A stretch of DNA of 64,000 nt from Hyphomicrobium sp. GTDB lineage: Bacteria > Pseudomonadota > Alphaproteobacteria > Rhizobiales > Hyphomicrobiaceae. The notes beneath the pieces are model-generated. The model worked only from the letters and a program-made list of their open reading frames with translations, was not told the DNA's origin and did no database searches. A program made the translations under genes and the position numbers. Positions 17,566 through 24,687 of the stretch are shown here, piece by piece (position 1 is the stretch's first letter; the number at the start of each line of letters is the position of its first letter). The stretch covers positions 1-64,000 of the forward strand of contig JAIEMV010000008.1 in assembly GCA_019751875.1 (NCBI GenBank), given 5' to 3'.

Positions 17566-17784
17566 CTACTGCTCCGACTTTTCGCCGCTATCCGCGGCGA
17601 CGTTCGTGTCCTGTGAGGGAGCCAGAGTGGTATCAGGTGATACTTCCACCCAACCGGCGTTGGGATCAGCAATGCTTATTCCTGGAACCAGCTCTTGCTG
17701 TTCGTCGGCCGAAGCCGATTGGCCGCCCAATGCACTGACGGAGAGCGCCACTAGAGTTAGGGAAACGAGGCGTATGAAAATCAT
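17566..17784 (-). CDS. Small exported acidic protein
   Basis: 72 residues: signal peptide MIFIRLVSLTLVALSVSALGG, then an acidic Ser/Pro/Asp-rich tail (EQQELVPGISIADPNAGW). A longer in-frame start upstream is rejected because the extension is low-quality and basic. Ser/Asp-rich, no Cys; no family recognised. It lies downstream of the other two small exported genes on the same strand and of a strong inverted repeat. Confidence 0.55.
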   Translation of the reverse strand: MIFIRLVSLTLVALSVSALGGQSASADEQQELVPGISIADPNAGWVEVSPDTTLAPSQDTNVAADSGEKSEQ

Positions 17785-17812
17785 GGGTCTCTCGATTTTT
17801 GTATGATCAGTG

Positions 17813-17867
17813 GACGCCTGTTGCGGTCGAGGAGTTGCGGGGGGTGGGGGGAACCGCAACAGGCGTC
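17813..17867 (-). repeat. 14-bp perfect inverted repeat with G-rich loop
   Basis: GACGCCTGTTGCGG at 17813-17826 is exactly matched by its reverse complement at 17854-17867. The 27-nt loop contains two runs of six G on the plus strand (GGGGGGTGGGGGG). No T-run follows on either strand, so it is not a standard terminator. It lies between two small exported-protein genes, where it could stabilise or pause their mRNA. Confidence 0.75.
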
Positions 17868-17887
17868 GGCTTCCGCGAAGACAAGGA

Positions 17888-18148
17888 TTACTCCTTGGGT
17901 TCTTCGGCAGAAGGCTCGTTTGCGGGCGTGGGGGCATCGCCCGCAGGAGCTTCAGAAGCTGGTGCCTCGCTCGGCGTCGCCGCTTCAGCCGCTGGCGGGT
18001 CAACAGGAGTCGCAGCGTCATCAGCGCGCAGTGCGCCACCAAGGATGATGAGCGATGCGACGAAAACACCGAAAATGGCTGCCAGCTGACGAACGAGCAT
18101 GAGGTTTCTACTATTTGCGTTATGGGTTGGCTTGGGCATCTTGCGCAT
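17888..18148 (-). CDS. Small membrane-anchored Ala/Pro/Glu-rich protein
   Basis: 86 residues: MRKMPKPTHN, then a hydrophobic segment LAAIFGVFVASLIILGGAL, then an extended low-complexity Pro/Ala/Glu tail (APASEAPAGDAPTPANEPSA). ATG 18148 has GGAG 7 nt upstream; ATG 18100 is an alternative. It overlaps the end of the preceding gene by 29 bp in another frame. The tail looks like a periplasm-spanning or surface-exposed linker. Confidence 0.6.
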   Translation of the reverse strand: MRKMPKPTHNANSRNLMLVRQLAAIFGVFVASLIILGGALRADDAATPVDPPAAEAATPSEAPASEAPAGDAPTPANEPSAEEPKE

Positions 18149-18467
18149 TGGAACTCCGTTCAGATAGGGGGACAAAGTTTTCAAGTGATTGAGGTACGCG
18201 ACGCACTTTGACTGCTTGGAGGCCACCATCCGCGGCTTCGTACACAACAATGATGTTCTCACCGATGCGCCGGGTTGAGAGCTTGACTTTCGGGCCGGCG
18301 CGGAAGATTTCGCCGGATGAGAGCGAGATTGTCCGGTTGACGCTGTCGATCGCTGAGATCTGGCCCGTCGCCATCTTTCGTCCTGCTTCCGCAGCTGAAG
18401 AGACGGTTACAGTCGTCGCTATGGCCAGGGCGATAGAGTGCCGCGTTCGAAACTGTCGATGGATCAT
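18120..18467 (-). CDS. Small periplasmic DUF1344-like protein
   Basis: 115 residues starting MIHRQFRTRHSIALAIATTVTVSS, a signal peptide, then a compact beta domain (GQISAIDSVNRTISLSSGEIF and RRIGENIIVVYEAADGG) like the DUF1344 fold of small alphaproteobacterial exported proteins. ATG 18467 has GGAG in front and gives a proper signal peptide; the further upstream start does not. The start is 68 bp from the TCS-linked palindrome at 18535, so it is a likely target of the neighbouring two-component system. Confidence 0.6.
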   Translation of the reverse strand: MIHRQFRTRHSIALAIATTVTVSSAAEAGRKMATGQISAIDSVNRTISLSSGEIFRAGPKVKLSTRRIGENIIVVYEAADGGLQAVKVRRVPQSLENFVPLSERSSNAQDAQANP

Positions 18468-18534
18468 CACCGCTCCGCCTGTGTTTCTCACTGACAGAGC
18501 TAACGCACTGAGCTTACGCGCCCAATCCCTCGAG

Positions 18535-18553
18535 CCTTACAAAGTCTGTAAGG
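18535..18553 (-). promoter_or_regulatory. Palindromic operator, copy 1 (CCTTACA-N5-TGTAAGG)
   Basis: A 19-bp inverted repeat CCTTACAAAGTCTGTAAGG between the histidine kinase stop codon and the small periplasmic gene at 18467. The same arms occur upstream of the response regulator at 20711-20729. Two copies flanking one two-component system make it a likely binding site for its OmpR-type regulator. Confidence 0.7.
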
Positions 18554-18569
18554 TTGGTCCTTTGGCCGG

Positions 18570-19952
18570 CTAAATGCGCGCCGGGCGACGTGGGAACTGA
18601 ACGACAACCTTCAGGCCGGGCCGATTGTCCACGAGTTCCAATTTGGCGGAGTGAAGATCGGCAATGGCAGAGACGAGATTGAGGCCGAGCCCGTGACCTG
18701 GGCCTGAACGCGCGCGTTCCAGCCGGTAGAACCGCCTCAGAACATTATCCGCCTCTGTAGCGGGAATACCCGGCCCATTGTCTGAAACGGTGACGACTAT
18801 AGAGTTAGGCTCGGCGATCAACGACACGTCAAGCTTCGTACCGGATGGAGTATGTTGCAGAACATTTTCAATGAGGTTCGAGAACAGCTGCGTTAGGAGT
18901 TCTGCGTCCCCATGGACATGCTCCGCTGCTGGAATGGAAACTTTGTTCAGAACGTAACCTGTATCCGCAATGACGGCCTCATAAGCCTCAACCAGATCGC
19001 GCAGCACTTTCGACACGTCGACATCGGTGAACCGCGACCGCCGGTCGCCAGCTTGAAGTTGAGCGATGTTGAGGAGCGCATCGAATGTCGCGACAATGCC
19101 ATCGATGTCCTCGATCGATTTTTCGAGAGACGCACCCAATTCGTCAGGCTCGGGTCTTGCTTCAAGGGCAAGTTCGAGCCGCTGCCGCAAGCGGGTGAGA
19201 GGACGCTTGAGGTCATGGGCTATGTCGGTCGAGCTTTGGTTTACATTCTCGATCAGCTTTTCGAGCTGGCCCAGCATGTCGTTGATCTGACTTGCCACAG
19301 CGTCGAGATCGTCGTCGCTGCCGGTGAGAAGGATTCGTTGGTCGAGTTTGCCGGACGACACAGCGGATAGGGTTGAGCCGATGGCGTCTATGCGTGCCTG
19401 CGTGCGTCGAGCGAGAAACATGCCGGCACCGAACACGAGCGCTGCCGTGCCCATTAGGCCGAGGCCAAGACTCTGAAGCAACAGAGTCTTGAGTTGCCGT
19501 GCTTCCCGATCACTTCGGCCGACCAGGAGTGTACCTTTGGAGACAGGCGTCCAAATCGCGTGGAACCGGTCCTGCTTCGTTCCTTCGTTCGCAATGCCAG
19601 GGAGACGACTTCGCTCGAGAACCCCCCATCCTTCAAACGGGCGGACACTGGGCACATTCCCTGCCTGGACCTTTCCAGTCTGGTCGATGAGCAGGAAAAT
19701 ACTGTCCGCATCGCGGACGGATTCCGCTTCTTCGGTTACTACGCTAACGAGCTCCTCAAAGCCGAACCGGCGGTCGATGCTGATGAGCGCGTCGCGGGTC
19801 CGCAGAACGCGTGATTGGAGGTTCTGCTCGACTTCGTCATCGGCACCAAGGACGACGACAAAAAAGAAAAGACCTAGGCCGCTAGCGAACAGAAGGCTCG
19901 ACAAGGCGGCTGAGCGAAGCTGCGTACGCTTGAAGAGTTCACGCAACGTCAT
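18570..19952 (-). CDS. Sensor histidine kinase of an OmpR-type two-component system
   Basis: 460 residues from ATG 19952 (MTLRELFKRTQLRS). Two membrane helices (SSLLFASGLGLFFFVVVL and GLGLMGTAALVFGAGMFLA) enclose a sensing domain of about 130 residues. Then HAMP and HisKA with the H box SSTDIAHDLKRPLTRLRQR, the N box FSNLIENVLQHTP, and G boxes SDNGPGIP and GHGLGLNLVSAIA. The start overlaps the response regulator stop by 14 nt, so expression is coupled. The signal is unknown. The longer start at 20048 lies inside the regulator gene and is rejected. Confidence 0.9.
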   Translation of the reverse strand: MTLRELFKRTQLRSAALSSLLFASGLGLFFFVVVLGADDEVEQNLQSRVLRTRDALISIDRRFGFEELVSVVTEEAESVRDADSIFLLIDQTGKVQAGNVPSVRPFEGWGVLERSRLPGIANEGTKQDRFHAIWTPVSKGTLLVGRSDREARQLKTLLLQSLGLGLMGTAALVFGAGMFLARRTQARIDAIGSTLSAVSSGKLDQRILLTGSDDDLDAVASQINDMLGQLEKLIENVNQSSTDIAHDLKRPLTRLRQRLELALEARPEPDELGASLEKSIEDIDGIVATFDALLNIAQLQAGDRRSRFTDVDVSKVLRDLVEAYEAVIADTGYVLNKVSIPAAEHVHGDAELLTQLFSNLIENVLQHTPSGTKLDVSLIAEPNSIVVTVSDNGPGIPATEADNVLRRFYRLERARSGPGHGLGLNLVSAIADLHSAKLELVDNRPGLKVVVQFPRRPARI

Positions 19953-20622
19953 TGATTGTGTAGCCGCTGCCACGGGATGTTTGAATGAGAGTCTTGCCGA
20001 ACGGTCTATCCACCTTCGCCCGCAGACGAGAGATATGCGTTTCGACAAGACTTGTCTTGGGATCGAAATGGAAGCCCCACACGCGTTCCAAAAGCATTGT
20101 ACGGGTCACAATCCTTCCTTTGTTGCGCAGCAGGACCTCGAGCAGATCAAATTCCTTTGGCTGCAAATCAACGCGCTCGTTGCCCCGCTTTACGAGGCGC
20201 GACTCGACATCCATCGTCAGGTCGCCAGCAGATAGAATTTCGCCGTCCGGACGCAGCGGCGGGCGACGCCCCAAGGCGTGGACGCGGGAGAGAAGCTCCG
20301 AGAAGGCGAAAGGCTTTCCGAGATAGTCGTCTCCGCCGACATCCAAGCCCTGAACGCGGTCATTCACGCCATTGAGCGCAGTCAGAAACAAAATGGCGCT
20401 TGGCTTTCCACAGCTCCTCAATGTCTTTGCGATCGAAAGACCATCGAGGCCAGGCAACATTCGATCGAGGACGACAACGTCGTAGTCCTCCTGCATTGCG
20501 AGTGCCAATCCATCCTTGCCATCGATTGCCGCATCGACGACATGGCCAGCTTCACGAAGGCCCCTGCAGATGAAGCGGCCGCTTTCAGGATCATCCTCGA
20601 CGACCAGTATGCGGAGTGGCAT
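19939..20622 (-). CDS. OmpR/PhoB-family response regulator
   Basis: 227 residues: a receiver domain (MPLRILVVEDDPESGRF, phospho-acceptor in VVLDRMLPGLDGL, conserved Lys in GKPFAFSELLSR) and a winged-helix DNA-binding domain (LQPKEFDLLEVLLRNKGRIVTR and THISRLRAKVD). It pairs with the kinase at 18570, whose start it overlaps. A 23-bp perfect palindrome with 10-bp arms lies 87-109 bp upstream and is the likely autoregulatory site. Confidence 0.92.
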   Translation of the reverse strand: MPLRILVVEDDPESGRFICRGLREAGHVVDAAIDGKDGLALAMQEDYDVVVLDRMLPGLDGLSIAKTLRSCGKPSAILFLTALNGVNDRVQGLDVGGDDYLGKPFAFSELLSRVHALGRRPPLRPDGEILSAGDLTMDVESRLVKRGNERVDLQPKEFDLLEVLLRNKGRIVTRTMLLERVWGFHFDPKTSLVETHISRLRAKVDRPFGKTLIQTSRGSGYTINDVA

Positions 20623-21329
20623 CTTTCATCCCGCGTGTGTCTGATGGAAATTTGATGCACGTGGCTGGCTGTGCCGGCAAGGGGATCACATCAATTTCCG
20701 GCAAGTCCAACCTTACAACTTTTGTAAGGTTAGAGACGATTTAGAGGCTTGCTTCAGTTCCTTTCGACCGGACCTAAGGTCCTCCAGTACAGCTATGTCA
20801 AGTTGGTAGAGATCGGCTAGGTGGCGTTTCCTAATCCGCTGCCATCGCCTGATCAAAACTTACACCTACGCTTGGTTCCGATCGTCGGACCGACTGCAAG
20901 GTGCGGGCCCATGTCGGCTCCCTCTGCGCCTTTTATTGAGCGTCGACGCGAATGACCCACTGCTGATTCTGTGCTGCTGGGCAGAACAGGTGCTGCGAGC
21001 CTTGCCGATCGAAAACCACGGTAGAAAGAGAACTGGCGCATAAGATTGGCTGGCATGTTCGGCGCGCATAACCGTCACTGGCGAACAGTTGCAATTGGAT
21101 GTCCGTCCCGCGCTTTGCAATTCGCTCGATTGCGTAGGGGTGCGCAAATTGTTTTGATCGAGAAGTGACAAGTCGGGTCCTTTCGCTCAGGCCTTGCTCC
21201 ACAAAAATAGTTGACCAAGCGAAACGGTATAACGTGCTGGTGCTAGAAGAAATCTGGTTCAGTCCGAACGGCACCGCTTTGCCCGGTGGGCTTGCCCACC
21301 TTGAGTCCACCACAAGGAGGAGACGAAAC
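20623..21329. other. 707-bp intergenic region
   Basis: This contains the palindrome at 20709-20731 and, at 20672-20719, a stretch resembling part of the IS remnant at 21834-21880 (GGCAAGGGGATCACATC shared with few changes). No ribosome-bound frame is convincing on either strand, so the rest appears non-coding. Confidence 0.5.
20709..20731 (-). promoter_or_regulatory. Palindromic operator, copy 2 (10-bp perfect arms)
   Basis: AACCTTACAA and TTGTAAGGTT separated by CTT. It lies 87-109 bp upstream of the response regulator start. It shares CCTTACA-N5-TGTAAGG with the site at 18535, and on the minus strand both read AACCTTACA-N5-TGTAAGG, indicating a common binding protein. Confidence 0.7.
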
Positions 21330-21620
21330 ATGCTAAAAACTGCTCTCATCGCCGCCGGCCTTGCCGTTGCTATGACCACTGGTGCTCATGCCCTGACCAT
21401 CAACAACAAGTCCGAAAATGAGATCTCGATCGGCCTCGACCAGGGCAACCAGGAGAGCGTGCACAAGATTGCCGCCGGCAAGTCCATGACGTTCAAGAAC
21501 GAGTGCGACGATCACTGCGGCGTCACCGGCCCCTGGAACTTCTCGTGGTGGGCCAAGACGGGTGATACCATCGACACCGATGGTTCGTGCCTGACGTGTG
21601 CTAAGGACGACGCCTCATAA
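21330..21620 (+). CDS. Small secreted protein, function unknown
   Basis: 96 residues starting MLKTALIAAGLAVAMTTGAHA, a clean signal peptide. The mature protein is about 75 residues with four Cys (ECDDHCG and SCLTC) that probably form disulphides or hold a metal. A strong AAGGAGGAG lies 7 nt before ATG 21330, which decides the start against an in-frame start 165 nt upstream. No homologue is recognised. It is monocistronic, with an IS fragment immediately downstream on the other strand. Confidence 0.75.
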   Translation: MLKTALIAAGLAVAMTTGAHALTINNKSENEISIGLDQGNQESVHKIAAGKSMTFKNECDDHCGVTGPWNFSWWAKTGDTIDTDGSCLTCAKDDAS

Positions 21621-21648
21621 ACCGCCGCGCGCAAAACAACGGGCGGCA

Positions 21649-21849
21649 GGCGAACTTGTCGCCCGTTTCTTTGGTCCTGAGTGTCTTATGCCAGCGCTCG
21701 ATCTTGCCCTGGGTTTGCGGGTGATGAGGCGCGCCGCTCACATGCCTCATGCCGTTTTCGTCCAGCCATTTAGCAAAATCGGCCGAGATGTAGCTCGAGC
21801 CGTTGTCGCTCAAGAGGCGCGTTTTGTGGACGACAGGCAAGGGCATCAC
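21649..21849 (-). pseudogene. IS3-family transposase remnant (rve domain)
   Basis: A minus-strand fragment with the signature LLSDNGSSYISADFAKWLDE and PHHPQTQGKIERWHKTLRTKE, the Asp-Glu part of an rve integrase domain. The first DDE Asp and the N terminus are lost, and the frame ends with unrelated sequence. It therefore cannot be active. It shows an insertion or excision event next to the TonB cluster. Confidence 0.8.
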
Positions 21850-22180
21850 ATCGGTTTTCTGGCAAGTTCAACCTGTGTGGGCGCTTCAGTGAATAGACAA
21901 ATCTAAACGGCCTGGGCGATGGATTACGGGTGGAGGTCGAGGCAATCGAACCGGCCGCTGTTGGCCCGACGCAGACCGCGACGTTGAATACACTCGAGCC
22001 TGCTTTCGAGTGTTTAGAGGTCATGGTTACTCGTGAATGACTGCTCTTGAAGTTCGAGCGGACTACACCGCGACGACATGGGAACGTCGTTGGTGACCCA
22101 GAGCGGGCAGTGCCCTGTTGGTTGTCAGGCAGAGATCGATGCACGATGAACCGTCTGCTGATATCCAATAGAGGATAGAC

Positions 22181-23035
22181 TTAGCGCAGTTTGAAACGGA
22201 TTGTGGTCGTGCCAGACCCGCCGCTGCTGGAGGGACGGAAGCGCCAGTTCCGGACGGCGGCGACCGTTACGGAGTTAAAAACACCAGGTGGGCTGGCGCT
22301 CAGGACCGATACTCCTGTGACGGATCCTGATGGTGATACCGTGTAGCGAACGACTACTGAGCCTTCGATGCGCGATGCGCGTGCTGTCGACGGATAGGGA
22401 GGGTGCGGGCGGGAAATAGCATTAGGACTGAATTTGCCGCCGTTGGTCGCAGCGGCGCTTGCGGCCTTGCTATTGAATTTCGGTCCAGCCTTCTTGCCGT
22501 CGCGGTCCGTCTCAGGCTTTGGATCTACCTTTTTTTTCACCACAGGCTTTTTTGTTTCGGGTTGAACTTTCTCGGGTGCCTTAACCGGGTTTGATTGCTC
22601 CACAAGCTTTGGCAGTACGACCTCTGGCTCCGGTGCATTTGGCGCTTCAGGGACAAGCTCTTCAACAAGCTGATCGACAGACTCTGGAACCTCGGCTTTT
22701 TCGAGCACCGGCTCGGGAGGCGGTGGCTCATTCTCGGGCTTCTGCTCGGCCTCATCCGGCAGCAGGGAGTCATCTTCTGCGTCGGACGGTGGTGGTGCTG
22801 TGGTGGTGTCCTGGGCATCCTCGGAGTTCTCAGGTTCCGTTGACGTGCTCTCCACTGAAAGGGGCGGCAGATCCAGCATGACGAGAGCACCATCCTCCGG
22901 CTCTTGCTCGGCGACAGCCAGCAAGATTGTCGCTATGACCAAGCCATGGAAGGACAGTGCGAACAAGAATGCGCTGCTCCACCGCAGGGCCTTGCGCGGA
23001 GTTGCTTCCTGCAGTGCTGCAACTGCATTGGTCAT
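22181..23035 (-). CDS. tonB: TonB energy transducer
   Basis: 284 residues: one N-terminal membrane helix (AFLFALSFHGLVIATILLAV), a Pro/Glu-rich periplasmic linker with KPVVKKKVDPKP-type repeats, and a C-terminal TonB domain (PHPPYPSTARASRIEGSVVVRYTVSPSGSV and AVRNWRFRPSS). TonB carries energy from ExbBD to outer-membrane receptors. It overlaps exbD by 4 bp (ATGA), so the order exbB-exbD-tonB is one operon, and it serves the receptor gene upstream. Confidence 0.93.
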   Translation of the reverse strand: MTNAVAALQEATPRKALRWSSAFLFALSFHGLVIATILLAVAEQEPEDGALVMLDLPPLSVESTSTEPENSEDAQDTTTAPPPSDAEDDSLLPDEAEQKPENEPPPPEPVLEKAEVPESVDQLVEELVPEAPNAPEPEVVLPKLVEQSNPVKAPEKVQPETKKPVVKKKVDPKPETDRDGKKAGPKFNSKAASAAATNGGKFSPNAISRPHPPYPSTARASRIEGSVVVRYTVSPSGSVTGVSVLSASPPGVFNSVTVAAVRNWRFRPSSSGGSGTTTIRFKLR

Positions 23036-23487
23036 GGAGGGCTCGCAGTTGCTCCTGCTGGTATCGCTGCTGCGGTATCTTCCAGCCCGACAAGTGCTAT
23101 CTTGAGATAGCCTTCGGCGCGCAAGAGGTTCATGACCCGCATGAGATCGCCGTATGGAACCGCCTTGTCCGCTCGCAGAAAGATCCGTTGTTCGCGGTCC
23201 GAGTTCGTCATGCGCACAAGGATGGCACCCAGAGCATTTTCGGGAACAGTATCATTTCCAAGGCTCAAGCTGAGATCTGATTTGACACTCAGATAGACCG
23301 GCTTGTCGGGTCGTGGCTGAGGATTGGCTTTGGCAACCGGAAGGTCAACTGCAACGTCGACTGTCGACAGCGGGGCCGCGACCATGAAGATGATCAGGAG
23401 CACCAGCATCACGTCGATAAACGGCGTTACGTTGATTTCGTGGTTCTCAATCAACTCATCCGAGTCATCGTGCAGCTTGACGGACAT
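23032..23487 (-). CDS. exbD: ExbD biopolymer transport protein
   Basis: 151 residues: N-terminal membrane helix (NVTPFIDVMLVLLIIFMVAAPL) with the conserved membrane Asp in PFIDVMLVLLI, then a periplasmic domain with VYLSVKSDLSLSLGN and LRADKAVPYGDLMRVM. The proton-motive-force motor works with ExbB and TonB. It overlaps tonB downstream and starts 6 bp after exbB. Confidence 0.93.
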   Translation of the reverse strand: MSVKLHDDSDELIENHEINVTPFIDVMLVLLIIFMVAAPLSTVDVAVDLPVAKANPQPRPDKPVYLSVKSDLSLSLGNDTVPENALGAILVRMTNSDREQRIFLRADKAVPYGDLMRVMNLLRAEGYLKIALVGLEDTAAAIPAGATASPP

Positions 23488-23493
23488 GTTTGA

Positions 23494-24606
23494 TCACTCC
23501 GCTGCTGCTCTGAGAGGCGGGGCTTGCAATCCGCGGTCGAGATCTCGCGACACGTGCCGCATGACTTCGGAAGCCGCATCCGCCAGCAACGCCTTGTAAG
23601 ATGATATCGAGCGCGAGAAGCTATTGTAGATAATCACAGCAGGAATGGCGGCGACGAGGCCTATCGCGGTTGCGAGCAGTGCCTCGGCAATGCCAGGTGC
23701 AACGATTGCCAAGTTTGTAGTTTGCGATTTTGAGATTCCGATAAAGCTATTCATGATCCCCCACACCGTTCCGAACAGGCCGATGAAAGGTGCTGTTGAA
23801 CCAATGGTGGCGAGAACACCGGTGCCGCGATTCATCGTGCGGCCGGCTGAGGCCACGACTTGCTGAAGGCGCGTGCCGATACGATCCCGTGCCCCGGTGT
23901 TGGTGAGGACATCCGAGGAAAGTCGCAATTCAAGTTCGGCCTGCTCGATCAATGCGCGGGCGTGGCGATCGCTTGTCCCGATTTTCTGAGCCGCATCTGC
24001 AAGGCTCGTCGATCGCGTCAGTATAGCGAGTGCCCTCTTGAGTCTGCGGCGCGCTGCTGATAGCTCCAGCGACTTCGCAAACCAAACGGTCCATGTCAGG
24101 AGCGAAGCCAAGGCTAGCCCGATCATCACCGCCTTTACGACGATGTCAGCCGCCATGAACATGCCCCATGGGGACAGGTCATGCGGTAGGACCTGAGCCG
24201 GGGGCGCGCTCGCAGGAGGGGGTAACGCAGATGGTGCTGTTGGAGGCGTTACCGTCGGCCCTGAATCTGCTGTCGGTTGGGGCAGCGTCGTAGCGTTTGG
24301 TGCCTCTCCCGCAGGGGGCGATGCACGTAGTGGTTCTGGCGCGGCACTCGACGACGGCGCCGGGGCATCGGGCCCGTTTGCAGCCGGGACGGGAGATTGC
24401 ACAGGAGTTTCGGCGGCCGGTGGAGACGGTTCTGGTATTGGAGTGGGCGCAGGATCGGCTGCGGTTTCGGCGCCGGGTGGACGGGGCTCTAGCGGCTGAG
24501 CCGCAGCGTGGCCGCAGAAAATGGACACCACCATTAATAGGGCTAGTGAATTGGCCAAGCTCCGAGATACAGGACGTGGAGTGCTGCGGTTGTTTCGGCC
24601 TCTCAT
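23494..24606 (-). CDS. exbB: ExbB with a long Pro-rich N terminus
   Basis: 370 residues. A signal peptide (LANSLALLMVVSIFCGHAAAQ) is followed by about 100 residues very rich in Pro, Ala and Glu, then three membrane helices of the MotA/TolQ/ExbB domain (GMFMAADIVVKAVMIGLALASL; IGSTAPFIGLFGTVWGIMNSF; IAEALLATAIGLVAAIPAVII). The exported N-terminal extension is longer than in E. coli ExbB but common in alphaproteobacterial versions. A terminator-like hairpin separates it from the receptor gene. Confidence 0.92.
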   Translation of the reverse strand: MRGRNNRSTPRPVSRSLANSLALLMVVSIFCGHAAAQPLEPRPPGAETAADPAPTPIPEPSPPAAETPVQSPVPAANGPDAPAPSSSAAPEPLRASPPAGEAPNATTLPQPTADSGPTVTPPTAPSALPPPASAPPAQVLPHDLSPWGMFMAADIVVKAVMIGLALASLLTWTVWFAKSLELSAARRRLKRALAILTRSTSLADAAQKIGTSDRHARALIEQAELELRLSSDVLTNTGARDRIGTRLQQVVASAGRTMNRGTGVLATIGSTAPFIGLFGTVWGIMNSFIGISKSQTTNLAIVAPGIAEALLATAIGLVAAIPAVIIYNSFSRSISSYKALLADAASEVMRHVSRDLDRGLQAPPLRAAAE

Positions 24607-24640
24607 GGTTCTGTCTCCGGGGGTCTTGTTCTAACGGCAA

Positions 24641-24663
24641 GACCCCGGCGTTGAGCCGGGGTC
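24641..24663 (-). terminator. Terminator-like hairpin between receptor and exbB
   Basis: GACCCCGGC and GCCGGGGTC form a 9-bp perfect stem with a 5-nt loop in the gap between the TonB-dependent receptor stop (24688) and exbB start (24606). Read on the minus strand it is followed by TTGCCG rather than a T-run, so it may attenuate rather than end transcription. Confidence 0.5.
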
Positions 24664-24687
24664 AGGTACGGGTTGGAAACGTCGCAT

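Noticed and set aside
21990-22013. Hairpin ACACTCGA/TCGAGTGT downstream of tonB
   Set aside because: Short stem and no T-run; weak as a terminator.
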